The notes: generated by a model not told the origin, from the letters alone. A DNA stretch of 64,000 bases from Verrucomicrobiia bacterium (GCA_019694135.1 JAIBCM010000001.1:186001-250000), one strand, 5' to 3'; counted from the first letter of the stretch, positions 35,513 to 44,683 are shown. A program made the numbers and translations.

Positions 35513-36082
35513 ATGAAAACAACTCTCAAACCTATTACCAGCGATCAAGCAATCCAAAAACGAACTGGTAAAACCTGGCCCCAATGGTTCCAACTATTGG
35601 ATAACGCAAACGCCCACCAACTCGATCACAAAAAAATCGTCGCGTTACTTAAAAAAGAATTTTCCCATTTAAATGGCTGGTGGCAACAAATGATCACCGT
35701 CACCTACGAACAAGCTCGCGACCTACGCAAAAAATATCAAACCTCGAAAGGTTACCAAATCAGCGTTAGCAAAACCTATCCTCTAGCACCCTCGAAACTC
35801 TACCAAATCTGGCAAGACAAAAACCGCAAAACCTGGCTCCCTCATCCCTTCACCATCCGAAAAGCCACACGCAATAAAACCCTCCGCATCACTTGGGAAC
35901 AGGATCAAACCCATCTCGATGTCCAACTCTATTCCAAAAATAAAAACAAAACTCAACTTACCGTCCAACATCGCAAACTCAAAACTGCAGCTTCAGCCAA
36001 TCGCATGAAAAAATTTTGGTCTCACAACCTAAAGCAACTGGCTAAAGCTCTCGAAACATCTAAAATAAATAAAACAGATTAA
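35513..36082 (+). CDS. DUF4287-type N-terminus fused to an SRPBCC-like domain
   Basis: The N-terminal part, SDQAIQKRTGKTWPQWFQLLDNANAHQLDHKKIVALLKKEF, followed by GWWQQMITVTYEQARDLR, matches the small DUF4287 domain. The C-terminal half (YQISVSKTYPLAPSKLYQIWQDKNRKTWL ... LRITWEQDQTHLDVQLY) looks like an SRPBCC/AHSA1 fold. This fusion is common in proteins of unknown function. Several in-frame ATGs exist (35462, 35495, 35504, 35513). I chose the last because family members begin shortly before the SDQAI-like segment. It overlaps the porin gene 3' end by 23 bp on the other strand. Confidence 0.75.
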   Translation: MKTTLKPITSDQAIQKRTGKTWPQWFQLLDNANAHQLDHKKIVALLKKEFSHLNGWWQQMITVTYEQARDLRKKYQTSKGYQISVSKTYPLAPSKLYQIWQDKNRKTWLPHPFTIRKATRNKTLRITWEQDQTHLDVQLYSKNKNKTQLTVQHRKLKTAASANRMKKFWSHNLKQLAKALETSKINKTD

Positions 36083-37472
36083 GCACTAGCGTGTGCTGCT
36101 GATTATTATCATTACCCAAAACACTTTCCTGTCCACGGCTCGAAACCATATCAGCTCGATACTCTAACCGACATCCTACATTCCTCCAAAAATCAAAACC
36201 CGCAGTTAATGTCGCGGAATAAAGATCCGTTTGACTGACATAAACCTCATTTTTATCTTTGGAAATATTTTTCCCTTCTTTTATCACACCATCTACAAAA
36301 CCAAGCGTTCCATCATCAGCATGCAAATATTCCAAGCGTCCTGCCAAACTAAACCATGAATTAAATTGATATTTGCTATATAGACCAACACCCCACGCAG
36401 TCGCGCCATTTTTATCAAGACCCACATTTCCATAATGAACTCCATGTCCTTCATGTTCGTGCGACTCCGATAACTTCACATGCTTCAAATTATCATCCAC
36501 CGAAACGAGGATAGTGTTGAAACCCAAAAGCCAACGATCTTTAGAACATTTTGGCAACCATTGTCCTTGCAACGTAAAAGCCCACAACGCACCATTTTCC
36601 TGCAAATGAGTCGTATGACCATCCCTGTGAATATGGTCCGAATGATCAGCCGTATCGACGCGACTAAAAGGCAATTCACCCTCAGGCGAATAAGCCAACG
36701 CACCTCGCAACGATGCATTTTTCTCTAAATTTTGCAGCGTCATAGCGCCTGTGATTAACTTTGAAAAATCTGAGTCATCCAAAAATGCGCTATCAGAATT
36801 ATGCCAACCATTCGCCAAACCTAAATCCAACGTCAGCCAATCCGTAGCGGGATAACTTATCACCAGACCTACATGCTCTCCTGGATCCAAATAATGTGCC
36901 AACAAACCATGCGTATAGTTAATATTATAAGGCCGATCGTGCGATTCATAACTCATTAACGAATGCCATTTACCCAAACTAAAATCCAAGCCACGCCCCA
37001 CCGGAATACGAAACTGCACAATCGCCTCATGAACCGTGCTAAGAACATCAGCATGCCCGTGCTCATCAGTACCGCCATGATGCGATTCCACATCCTCCCC
37101 CCAATTCAGCGAAATGGCAAAACCTGCCGCCCACTTATTGTCTGCCGGCAACGCCTTCGACAACGTCAAATTAATTTGATTCAAATTAAAATCTTGTGAA
37201 TCCTCGCCAGTTATCGCATTCGCCTCATCAAGATCACTAACACCACCTCCATTAAAGTTGTAAACATAAGAAACATCGACATATCCCCCCAACTTAATTC
37301 CCGGCTGCGATATCTCCGAATAAATCCCCTGATCCTCCAAATAAGTTTCCAATCGCCTAACTTTTTCAGCTTCTTCTTGAGTAACTGAAACTTGAGAAAC
37401 ATGACCCGGATTATGAGCCCAAGCGGAAATTCCCCACAACAAACCTACAGCAGTAAAAATATTTTTCTTCAT
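36060..37472 (-). CDS. Outer-membrane porin-like protein with histidine-rich loops
   Basis: The 470-aa precursor has a signal peptide ending AWA before His20. A short coiled-coil-like segment follows (31-50), then a beta-barrel-like region from about residue 58 (GIKLGGYVDVSYVYNFN), with a C-terminal strand ending LVLNLFYLF. Three predicted loops are strongly His-rich: 131-140 (HHGGTDEHGH), 277-289 (HSDHIHRDGHTTH) and 338-346 (HEHEGHGVH). These suggest zinc, copper or nickel binding at the surface. The plan resembles porins placed in the OmpL-like or phosphate-selective barrel families. The small Cys-containing gene at 37591 lies upstream on the same strand. Metal role is inferred. Confidence 0.78.
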   Translation of the reverse strand: MKKNIFTAVGLLWGISAWAHNPGHVSQVSVTQEEAEKVRRLETYLEDQGIYSEISQPGIKLGGYVDVSYVYNFNGGGVSDLDEANAITGEDSQDFNLNQINLTLSKALPADNKWAAGFAISLNWGEDVESHHGGTDEHGHADVLSTVHEAIVQFRIPVGRGLDFSLGKWHSLMSYESHDRPYNINYTHGLLAHYLDPGEHVGLVISYPATDWLTLDLGLANGWHNSDSAFLDDSDFSKLITGAMTLQNLEKNASLRGALAYSPEGELPFSRVDTADHSDHIHRDGHTTHLQENGALWAFTLQGQWLPKCSKDRWLLGFNTILVSVDDNLKHVKLSESHEHEGHGVHYGNVGLDKNGATAWGVGLYSKYQFNSWFSLAGRLEYLHADDGTLGFVDGVIKEGKNISKDKNEVYVSQTDLYSATLTAGFDFWRNVGCRLEYRADMVSSRGQESVLGNDNNQQHTLVLNLFYLF

Positions 37473-37500
37473 TAAATTCCTAAATTAAATTTTTTATAAC

Positions 37501-37534
37501 TCGCTAAAATCGATTCCTCTAAGGGTTTTAGCGA
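37501..37534. promoter_or_regulatory. Inverted repeat upstream of the His-rich porin gene
   Basis: TCGCTAAAA (37501-37509) and TTTTAGCGA (37526-37534) form a perfect 9-bp inverted repeat with a 16-nt spacer. It sits 29 bp upstream of the porin start. No T tract follows on the minus strand, so a terminator is unlikely. An operator (for example of a Fur/Zur-type regulator) or a leader hairpin is possible. Confidence 0.4.
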
Positions 37535-37590
37535 AGATCAAACCGCACACTTTCCGCGCACGATTCGTTCCGTTAATTTTGAACTGAGAA

Positions 37591-37992
37591 TTAACTGATT
37601 AATTTAGGAGGCGGCGTGGCAGGAGCGTATTCCTCTGTATGCCACACCTTATTTTCATCCATCCGATTACCAAGGCACTCACGATGTGGCACCAACAATT
37701 TTTCTTCTAAAAAAGCAAATAAAGAAACTTTAACTTGAAAACTTTCCACATTGTAAGGGTTATCCTGCTGATGCTCCTTCTCGCGTGCCTCAGCAGCCTT
37801 ACGACACAAAGAACAAGATTTTTTCCCACTAAAAGTTTGTTCCGCTTTACGCCATAAAGAATTTTGACCAGTCTGAATGATCACCATCTTACCCCATGCA
37901 ACACCCTGAACAATACAATGATGCCCACCACTTAACAAAAATAATAAACTCCATAATAAAACGTGTCGGAAAAAGCATAAAAACATCGCCAC
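37591..37992 (-). CDS. Small exported protein with Cys/His motifs
   Basis: The 133-aa product has an N-terminal hydrophobic segment (LLWSLLFLLSGGHHCIV) that may be a signal peptide or anchor. It has HHC, a CSLC pair and HREC, and a proline-rich C-terminus (APATPPPKLIS). No family was recognised with certainty. It lies 118 bp upstream of the His-rich porin on the same strand, so a shared role in metal handling is a reasonable guess. The Cys content and Pro-rich tail recall the gene at 25530. Confidence 0.55.
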   Translation of the reverse strand: MAMFLCFFRHVLLWSLLFLLSGGHHCIVQGVAWGKMVIIQTGQNSLWRKAEQTFSGKKSCSLCRKAAEAREKEHQQDNPYNVESFQVKVSLFAFLEEKLLVPHRECLGNRMDENKVWHTEEYAPATPPPKLIS

Positions 37993-38028
37993 CCTTCTTA
38001 TAAAGAAATAAAAACTAGCGCAATAGAA

Positions 38029-39204
38029 TTAAGCAATATCTGCATCTTTTAACAACTTTTGACAAACTTTGCCTGCCTCAAAATAAGTTTCAGCAAATGC
38101 TCGTGCCGCATGTGAATGCTCTGCATAATTCACGCTCACTTTTTTAATTGCATCAATCGCTTCTTCCATGGTGTCAAATTTCAAAACTCCTTTCCCCGAA
38201 GGCAAATGCTCGCTCCAACCCGTGTCCTGCACCACCACCGGGCGACCCAATGCTAAATAACACGCACTGCGACAACTGAACCACCCACTCCACGACTTCA
38301 CATAACCATTTTTTGCAATACTCCACTCTGCCTTAGAATTACGCAAAAAATCGCGATAAGTTTGATAATCTGGCAACACTTGATCCGGCTCCAAAATTTT
38401 CCAACCTTTTTTTTCCAATTCTGATGTCGGCCTCCTCTGCCCCACGCCTTGTCCCATCGCAAGGACCATCCGCTCCGGACTTATTTTCTGCGGCAAATCC
38501 ATAAACCGCAAAAACTCCATATCCTTTTGCCCATAGCTTTCGCCTTGAAATTCTTGGAGCTTATAACTCGCCCAATTCATCACCGTAGTAAAAGCGCCAT
38601 AAGCTGGATGATTTTTATTTTCCTCTTTCGATTCCCAATATTCTAAAGCAATCGGCTGCACAGTTGGCTTCCAACGCAAACCCACCGTCGGCACGAAACA
38701 ATTTTTCGCGCCAATATTTAATCCAAAAGAAAAATGATCCGTGTGCGCTCGAACACGATCCACATAATCTTTTTTCGTCCCCAACGCCAACCCAATATGC
38801 GTAAACATCGGATCGCCATCCAAAAATAATTTGTACGGAATGGAAGCCGTAACCTCTCTCAACCAACAAGCACCTGACACATTTGCCAACACATCTGATT
38901 CTCGAATGATTTTTTCCGCTTGCTGAACATCCGAAACCCCATGATAACTCCCATCCGCTTCATTGCGATAAATCCAGCGATCGCCCAACCCAAACTCGCT
39001 CATAATTCGAGAAAGATAATTTACATTATAAGAACAATCCGCAGAAGGCTCTTGCTTGATCGGATCATAAGCCCACGTTGCCGTGTCCTCCAAATACCAA
39101 ACCTCATGACCCAATTTTTGGAATCCTAAAACATACTGCAAATAATCCCACGTCACCCCGCCAAACGCATATTGACCAATCAGACCCGTAACCAAAATTC
39201 GCAT
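38029..39204 (-). CDS. GT-B-fold glycosyltransferase-like protein
   Basis: This 391-aa protein begins MRILVTGLIGQYAFGGVTWDYLQYVLGFQKLGHEVWYLED, a typical N-terminal Rossmann strand and helix of GT-B enzymes. The C-terminal SGWFSCRSACYLALGRPVVVQDTGWSEHLP corresponds to the donor-binding region of GT4-like enzymes. I know similar proteins only as uncharacterised glycosyltransferases. There is no signal peptide. It starts 2 bp after the 72-aa gene upstream, so the two are probably co-translated. Confidence 0.68.
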   Translation of the reverse strand: MRILVTGLIGQYAFGGVTWDYLQYVLGFQKLGHEVWYLEDTATWAYDPIKQEPSADCSYNVNYLSRIMSEFGLGDRWIYRNEADGSYHGVSDVQQAEKIIRESDVLANVSGACWLREVTASIPYKLFLDGDPMFTHIGLALGTKKDYVDRVRAHTDHFSFGLNIGAKNCFVPTVGLRWKPTVQPIALEYWESKEENKNHPAYGAFTTVMNWASYKLQEFQGESYGQKDMEFLRFMDLPQKISPERMVLAMGQGVGQRRPTSELEKKGWKILEPDQVLPDYQTYRDFLRNSKAEWSIAKNGYVKSWSGWFSCRSACYLALGRPVVVQDTGWSEHLPSGKGVLKFDTMEEAIDAIKKVSVNYAEHSHAARAFAETYFEAGKVCQKLLKDADIA

Positions 39205-39206
39205 AA

Positions 39207-39425
39207 CTATTTACCACACGAACCACGCGCAACCTCTTCACTCCTCAAAAAAGATAACGCTTTTTCATAACTTCGCTTCTCTAAAAAATGCGTCAACTGT
39301 GGGTCCCAATTTGTTTCTTTCACCAAACGATCTAATTTAGAAAGATGAGACAAACAATTTTCATGCTTGCGAATAGACTCCATCAACTCTTCCAAAACTC
39401 TTTTAAGTTCAATCCTTGAATCCAT
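39207..39425 (-). CDS. Small helical protein, unknown function
   Basis: This 72-aa protein is charged and predicted helical (RIELKRVLEELMESIRKHENCLSHLSKLDRLVKE), with no signal peptide. I prefer ATG 39425 (MDSRIEL); the frame is open to 39449. It ends 2 bp before the GT-B-like gene, which supports it being real. It may be an accessory or regulatory protein for that enzyme; nothing further can be said. Confidence 0.55.
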   Translation of the reverse strand: MDSRIELKRVLEELMESIRKHENCLSHLSKLDRLVKETNWDPQLTHFLEKRSYEKALSFLRSEEVARGSCGK

Positions 39426-39504
39426 ACTTTTTATCTTAATAAGATACAAAATTTTTACAAAATAGTCATTCCCTTTTAAAGTTTTGACTTTAAATTGATT
39501 TATT

Positions 39505-40311
39505 ATGTTTCAAAAAATTTTTCATTCCATTTTTGTCTTAGCAATAAGCGGATTGCTTATCGCTGGTTGTGCTTCCACAGGACCCAAGAAACTAGGCGCT
39601 GTCGCGGAAAAAGATTATCGAGAAGTCCATGCAACTCCTCAAGAAGAACAACAAGGCGAAGCTATTTTTCAAGCCGTAAAACAAAAAGTGGGCACGAGCT
39701 CAGATAGCGCTAAGCAAGCCACTGTCCGACGCGTGATGAATCGACTCTTACGTGCTAATCCTAACGGCATTGATAGCTGGGAATTTGCCGTTATTCGCGA
39801 TGCTTCTCCTAACGCTTTTGCCTTGCCCGGAGGCAAAGTCGGTGTGCACGAAGGCATGTTTCGCGTCGCCCAAACCGATACAGCTCTGGCCGCAGTGCTA
39901 AGTCACGAGATGGCTCATGTCGTTGCGCGTCATCACGCTCGCGCCCAAACCCAACGCGGCATCTTACAAGGTTTAGGTATGGCGCTGGGAGTTGCCGTGG
40001 GTGTGGCAGCGCCAGAATTTTCTAACCTTTCTTCTGGCCTTTATCAAAATATTGCCGTTTACGGATTTGCTCTCCCTTACAGCCGCTCCCACGAAATGGA
40101 AGCCGATCGCATGGGGCTACTTTTCATGGCCCGCGCGGGTTACGATCCTCGAGAAGCCGAAAAATTTTGGACTCGCATGCAACAGGTTTCCGAACATAAT
40201 CAAATTCCTGATTTGCTTTCCACCCATCCCGCGGATGAAAAACGCATTGAACAAATCCGTTTAATCCTCCCCGAAGTCATGCCTTATTACCAAAAAACGC
40301 GCTCGAATTAA
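39505..40311 (+). CDS. M48-family metalloprotease lipoprotein
   Basis: A lipoprotein signal peptide ends at the lipobox LIAGC (Cys22). The M48 peptidase domain has HEMAH (zinc ligands His134 and His138, catalytic Glu135) and the third ligand Glu199 in EMEADRMG. This resembles LoiP/YcaL and BepA, periplasmic proteases that survey outer-membrane protein assembly. At 268 aa it lacks a TPR domain, so it is closer to LoiP. It precedes the repeat protein gene by 108 bp. Confidence 0.92.
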   Translation: MFQKIFHSIFVLAISGLLIAGCASTGPKKLGAVAEKDYREVHATPQEEQQGEAIFQAVKQKVGTSSDSAKQATVRRVMNRLLRANPNGIDSWEFAVIRDASPNAFALPGGKVGVHEGMFRVAQTDTALAAVLSHEMAHVVARHHARAQTQRGILQGLGMALGVAVGVAAPEFSNLSSGLYQNIAVYGFALPYSRSHEMEADRMGLLFMARAGYDPREAEKFWTRMQQVSEHNQIPDLLSTHPADEKRIEQIRLILPEVMPYYQKTRSN

Positions 40312-40419
40312 GAACCCGTTAAACACGCGAATCACACACAAAATTTGAAGGGAATTAAATTTAAACTTATACTAAACACTCCCTTTACACATGGACACCT
40401 TTGACTAAGCTTAAGGTCT

Positions 40420-43080
40420 ATGTTTGTGAATCGGATAAAAACTAGCCTCAAACTTAGCCCGTTAGCTTTCTGCCTTCTTTTACCGATCACACTTTTTTCT
40501 GAACCGGCGCTTTCTTTTCGCCAACAATTGTATCGCACACTGCCACAAGCAGGCCTTACGGAAAATGATTTTACGTTCAAAAAAGATATCCTCCCAGATC
40601 CTAACCTCTCTCCTTTAGTAAAAACCTTACTGGATGATCCTCTACAACTGCCTGTTTTCGCAGAATCTTTAGAAAATAAGCTACAATTGCCTCCCTGGGA
40701 AAGCAGCTCTCTTTCTCCTGACTCTGTGTCGCTTCCTTTTGGCTTGCCTGCTCAATTTAAAAAAACTTTGTCACCTAAACTCGTGAAACCCTTGGCGCAA
40801 CTACTCAATGAATTATGGCCTTGCCAAAAACAGTGGGAAGTTTTGTTTAACTCCATTTCTGAAACCAAAAAACAAAATGCTTTAGCCGCTTTTGCAGTAG
40901 AGAATTTTCACTTGGAAAAAAATCCGACGCAAAAAAAAATCTGGTCACAAACGATTAAAGATCAAAAAATTTCTCATCTCCTCGAACAAATCGATAAGCA
41001 GGAGCTAGAAGAAACTGATTTGATTCAACCGCAGCTCACTGCAGCTTTTTCTATTAATCCTGTTTTACTTCGCAAACAAAGTCGCGCACTTTTAATTGCC
41101 ATTTACCATTTCACGCAAACGGTTAATCTTTTACTTGAGCAAGATCCCACTTTGGCCGATTTTGATATCTTGCGTTTTCGCACTCCACTCGGTCCACTTT
41201 ATCTTGCGGGAAATGGCCCTCATCAACATGATAATGAAGCTGCTATTCTCATCGATTTTGGAGGCAATGACACTTATGTCGATTCCGGTTACGCTCAGGG
41301 CTTAGCCAATCAACCATTTCGATTAGTCATCGATTTGCAAGGTGACGATCTTTATCAAGGTCAAACGGCAAGCGGCATTTTTGGTGTCGGCATGGTTTGG
41401 GATGAATCTGGCGATGATCATTATTACAGTTTTAACGCTTCGTTAGGATGTGGCTTGTTTGGCGCGGGATTATTAGTCGATAGAGAAGGAGACGATTTTT
41501 ACCGCGGCGACACTCTCTCTCAAGGAGCAGGAGTTTTTGGTTATGGATTGCTTCTAGATGAATCGGGCAACGATCGCTATCAAGTCGCATTACAAGGACA
41601 AGGTTTTGCCGGCGTCAATGGCCTGGGCATGTTGTTAGATTATGAAGGTGATGATTATTATAAAGCAGGCGGCAAATATCCTGATTATGATCGTTTCCCA
41701 AGTCGCACCCTTTCACTCAGCCAAGGCTTTAGTATGGGTTATCGCCCTTTTGCTCCAGGCGGACTTGGTATACTTTACGACCAATCCGGTAATGACCAAT
41801 ATTGGTGCGATGTTTTTGGACAAGGTTGTAGCTATTGGTATAGTTGCGGCGCATTAATCGATGAACAAGGCGACGATAGCTATGAATCCTATCAATATGC
41901 TCAAGGATCAGGCATCCATCTCAGTGCCGGTTTATTAAAAGATAAAGAAGGGAATGATCGCTACAAAAACGACAATGGACTAGCACAGGGTTGCGCTCAT
42001 GATTTTGCCGTAGGCATGCTTTGGGATAGTCACGGCGATGATAATTATGAATCGTGCGACAGCTCACAAGGTTGCGCCATTAACAATGCTGTAGGCATTC
42101 TTTACGATCACGAAGGACACGATCGCTACTGGTTACGCAATAAAAAACAGGCTATTGGCCAAGGCTATGGCGGATTTTCTCCTCAACGGGGAATCGGTAG
42201 TATCGGTCTGCTATTTGATATTTTTGGAGATAACACATTTTCTCAATTTGATTCATCACAACCTTTTCTCACTCAAGGCAGATTAGGCCTTGCCATTCTT
42301 TGTGTTTCTAACTCTTTTAGCTCCAATTCCCATTCCATTTTTAATCCGTTCCAACTCGGTCAATTTAAACAGTCGCAACCCACAGGTCAAATTTTCAACA
42401 CACACGATATTCTTAAAGCAGGCGGTGATCCAAAATTGGGCGGCTGGCTAAAAACCGCGACAAGCTACGGCGACACTTCTCAAAAAGTTAAAAAACGCAA
42501 ACAAGCCAAGACAAAATTAAAAAAACTTCCTGCACGATCTTATCCTCAACTTATCCCCTGGGTTTTACGAAGCGATGTGATGGCACGTGTTTTACTGGAT
42601 GAATTAATCTTAGAAAAACCGGACGATTGGTTGCCCCATCTACGACAAGCCATTCACTCTCCTTATGCGCCTATTCAAAATCTAGCGGCTTACTGGCTGG
42701 GAGAAAAAGGCACTTCACTGGATGTTTCACTTTTTTTTCCCTTGCTTCATAGTGATCTGACTCGTCCCAGCGCTTTACTAGCGCTTTCCAAACAAAAAAC
42801 GATCTCATCTCAAACGGCAAAAAAAATTCTTCCTTACCTCAAAAGTAGTCGCGAACTGGAACGCACCCTAGCAGTAAAAATCATCGCTCAATCCGAACTC
42901 CTCAATCGACATCAAATTTTATTTTCATATTTTAATGATCCCGATTGGAATGTGCGCAAAGAAACACACGACGCCTTTCAGACTTTTCCTACAACCTGGA
43001 AACAATGGGCTAAACTCCATCAATCGCAACTAAACTCTCTGGGACGCTATTGGTTAAATCTTTCCTATGCCAAACACTAA
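40420..43080 (+). CDS. Secreted protein with tandem GDD(Y) repeats and HEAT-like C-terminus
   Basis: The 886-aa precursor has a signal peptide (about residues 1-30). A helical region (30-270) is followed by about 12 imperfect repeats of some 23-26 residues between residues 275 and 615. Their consensus is G-hydrophobic-L-x-D-x-x-G-(D/N)-D-x-Y, ending in QG. The acidic GDD/GND turns and the regular strand pattern suggest a beta-solenoid, perhaps binding calcium. The C-terminal part (about 700-880: PYAPIQNLAAYWLGEKG, ERTLAVKIIAQSELL, DPDWNVRKETHDAF) looks like HEAT repeats. No named family was recognised. The 3' end overlaps aroK by 14 bp. Confidence 0.75.
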   Translation: MFVNRIKTSLKLSPLAFCLLLPITLFSEPALSFRQQLYRTLPQAGLTENDFTFKKDILPDPNLSPLVKTLLDDPLQLPVFAESLENKLQLPPWESSSLSPDSVSLPFGLPAQFKKTLSPKLVKPLAQLLNELWPCQKQWEVLFNSISETKKQNALAAFAVENFHLEKNPTQKKIWSQTIKDQKISHLLEQIDKQELEETDLIQPQLTAAFSINPVLLRKQSRALLIAIYHFTQTVNLLLEQDPTLADFDILRFRTPLGPLYLAGNGPHQHDNEAAILIDFGGNDTYVDSGYAQGLANQPFRLVIDLQGDDLYQGQTASGIFGVGMVWDESGDDHYYSFNASLGCGLFGAGLLVDREGDDFYRGDTLSQGAGVFGYGLLLDESGNDRYQVALQGQGFAGVNGLGMLLDYEGDDYYKAGGKYPDYDRFPSRTLSLSQGFSMGYRPFAPGGLGILYDQSGNDQYWCDVFGQGCSYWYSCGALIDEQGDDSYESYQYAQGSGIHLSAGLLKDKEGNDRYKNDNGLAQGCAHDFAVGMLWDSHGDDNYESCDSSQGCAINNAVGILYDHEGHDRYWLRNKKQAIGQGYGGFSPQRGIGSIGLLFDIFGDNTFSQFDSSQPFLTQGRLGLAILCVSNSFSSNSHSIFNPFQLGQFKQSQPTGQIFNTHDILKAGGDPKLGGWLKTATSYGDTSQKVKKRKQAKTKLKKLPARSYPQLIPWVLRSDVMARVLLDELILEKPDDWLPHLRQAIHSPYAPIQNLAAYWLGEKGTSLDVSLFFPLLHSDLTRPSALLALSKQKTISSQTAKKILPYLKSSRELERTLAVKIIAQSELLNRHQILFSYFNDPDWNVRKETHDAFQTFPTTWKQWAKLHQSQLNSLGRYWLNLSYAKH
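41240..42240 (+). repeat. Coding tandem repeat array (about 78-bp unit)
   Basis: Around 12 degenerate repeats lie inside the 886-aa protein gene, each encoding a GDD/GND-Y turn and a QG motif. The DNA copies have diverged, so this is an old protein-level repeat rather than a recent expansion. Confidence 0.75.
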
Positions 43081-43585
43081 AAACATCGTTCTCATCGGCA
43101 TGATGGGAAGCGGCAAAAGCACAATCGGCTATCGCGCCGCGCAAGAATTGAATCTTACTTTTTACGATTTGGATAAAGAGATCGAAAAAAAGGCCCACTG
43201 CACAATCGCGGAAATTTTTCAACAAGAAGGTGAAGCGGCATTCCGAGAGCTGGAACATGAAATCTTGCAAGAACTTTTACAGAAAAACCTTTGTGTTATT
43301 GCTACAGGGGGAGGCACTTTTTGCGAAAAACGCAATCGCGATTTGTTAAAAAAATACTGCATTACTTTCTACCTGAACGCTTCGACAGAGACTTTGTTCG
43401 AACGCACGCGACACACTTCTCATCGTCCTTTACTCCAAACTGAAAATCCTTTGGCCACACTCAAAAATCTCATGCAAAAAAGACAGGCCTATTATGAGCA
43501 AGCCGACTATATCTTGAACGTCGAAAATTTAGCGCCCACTGAAATTGTCCAACAACTCATCTCACTTTATCGAACCACTTCCTAA
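43067..43585 (+). CDS. aroK: Shikimate kinase
   Basis: AroK phosphorylates shikimate in aromatic amino-acid synthesis. The 172-aa protein has the P-loop GMMGSGKS (11-18), the shikimate-binding DLD with the helix around REAE-like FRELE, ATGGGTF, and the lid arginine in the HTSHRPLL segment. The ATG lies within the end of the upstream repeat-protein gene (14-bp overlap), so the two are translationally coupled. aroB is 15 kb away in the same window. It is convergent with the HAD-Nudix gene (24-bp overlap). Confidence 0.95.
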   Translation: MPNTKNIVLIGMMGSGKSTIGYRAAQELNLTFYDLDKEIEKKAHCTIAEIFQQEGEAAFRELEHEILQELLQKNLCVIATGGGTFCEKRNRDLLKKYCITFYLNASTETLFERTRHTSHRPLLQTENPLATLKNLMQKRQAYYEQADYILNVENLAPTEIVQQLISLYRTTS

Positions 43586-44626
43586 TTTTTTCACAGTTTC
43601 AATGAGCAACCGAGTCGGCGAATTCAATGTCAAAGTCGCTGTGGTCAAAACCTGATCAAAAGGAATCCATTGATAAGCCAATCCCTCATCATTTAACACA
43701 ACATTTTTTTCGCACGTTTTAGCTGTGTAATTCATCAATAAAAAATGGGCCGGTTTAAAAAATTCCACACAATCAATACAATCTTGAGTGTGAATATAGC
43801 GAATCTCATCAATAAAAAGACCCGTTTCCTCTTTCACCTCACGAATTAAGGCTTCCTCAGCCGTTTCCCCTCGTTTGATTTTCCCTCCCGGAATACCCCA
43901 TAAATTAGACCATTTATAAGTCTGAATCATGAGAACCTCATTTTTCTCATTAAAAATCAAAGCGCCCACCGTCGCAACAGGATGATCCACCTCATCCAAT
44001 CGATGTCGCTTAAGGTAACCCAAAACCCCTGCCATATCATTAAAAAGAAGCTCAGGCTTCATCTTCTTCAATTTTTCCGCAGAATCGTAGCCCGTTAACA
44101 CACCACAAGAAATCACCCCGGCATAATGCGCTGTTTCAATATCATGCTGCATATCCCCGACATAAAGCGTTTCGCGCACTTCCAACTGATGCTCCTCCAG
44201 TAAAGTCATAATGACCTGCCGTTTATCAATCGCATTAGTATAAGGATGTGTAAAATATTCCCTTACCTGGAGCGCCTCCGACTGTTTTTCCCAATATTCA
44301 TGATGTACCGTGCTTAAGAGAAAAATCTTCATGTCTTGGCTTTGCGCATAATCCAAAACCTCTTTCGCAAAAGGCAATAAAGGAATCTCATCTTTCAACG
44401 AACCGAAGGCGCGATGATAATGAAAATCCAATTCTGGCAAGGTCGCCTGCGGCAAATATTCTTTATAAAATTCGGTAAACGGTAAATAAAATTTTTCTTT
44501 AAATTCTTCCTTAGACCAAATTGGGAATTGATAATGCAAAAAAATTTCATTCGTTGCCTTCCAAACCGGCTCCAAATCATCCACCACCGTGCCAGACCAA
44601 TCTAAAATCAAATTTTTAATAGGCAT
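43562..44626 (-). CDS. HAD-superfamily hydrolase fused to a Nudix hydrolase
   Basis: Residues 1-210 form a HAD phosphatase-like domain with nucleophile Asp9 in DWSGT, a cap region, STVHHE (motif II), and VGDMQHDIETA (156-166, motif IV). The usual acid/base Asp at position +2 is Ser11, unlike phosphoglycolate phosphatase (DxDGT). Residues 213-354 are a Nudix domain whose complete box GGKIKRGETAEEALIREVKEETGL starts at residue 247. The pairing suggests stepwise breakdown or clean-up of a phosphorylated nucleotide compound. The catalytic state of the HAD half is uncertain. Confidence 0.87.
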   Translation of the reverse strand: MPIKNLILDWSGTVVDDLEPVWKATNEIFLHYQFPIWSKEEFKEKFYLPFTEFYKEYLPQATLPELDFHYHRAFGSLKDEIPLLPFAKEVLDYAQSQDMKIFLLSTVHHEYWEKQSEALQVREYFTHPYTNAIDKRQVIMTLLEEHQLEVRETLYVGDMQHDIETAHYAGVISCGVLTGYDSAEKLKKMKPELLFNDMAGVLGYLKRHRLDEVDHPVATVGALIFNEKNEVLMIQTYKWSNLWGIPGGKIKRGETAEEALIREVKEETGLFIDEIRYIHTQDCIDCVEFFKPAHFLLMNYTAKTCEKNVVLNDEGLAYQWIPFDQVLTTATLTLNSPTRLLIETVKKLGSGSIK

Positions 44627-44683
44627 ATTTTCCTACTTAAGTAACGCTTTTCAATTCAGGTTGCAATGCCATGATTACAAATA

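Noticed and set aside
40312..40400. Possible repeat remnant with GCGAATCACACAC upstream of the 886-aa gene
   Set aside because: It is too short and has no inverted partner that would make it an element.
41240..42240. CRISPR-like periodicity
   Set aside because: The roughly 78-bp periodicity is protein-coding and degenerate, with no identical direct repeats or spacers; no CRISPR array or cas gene was found in the window.
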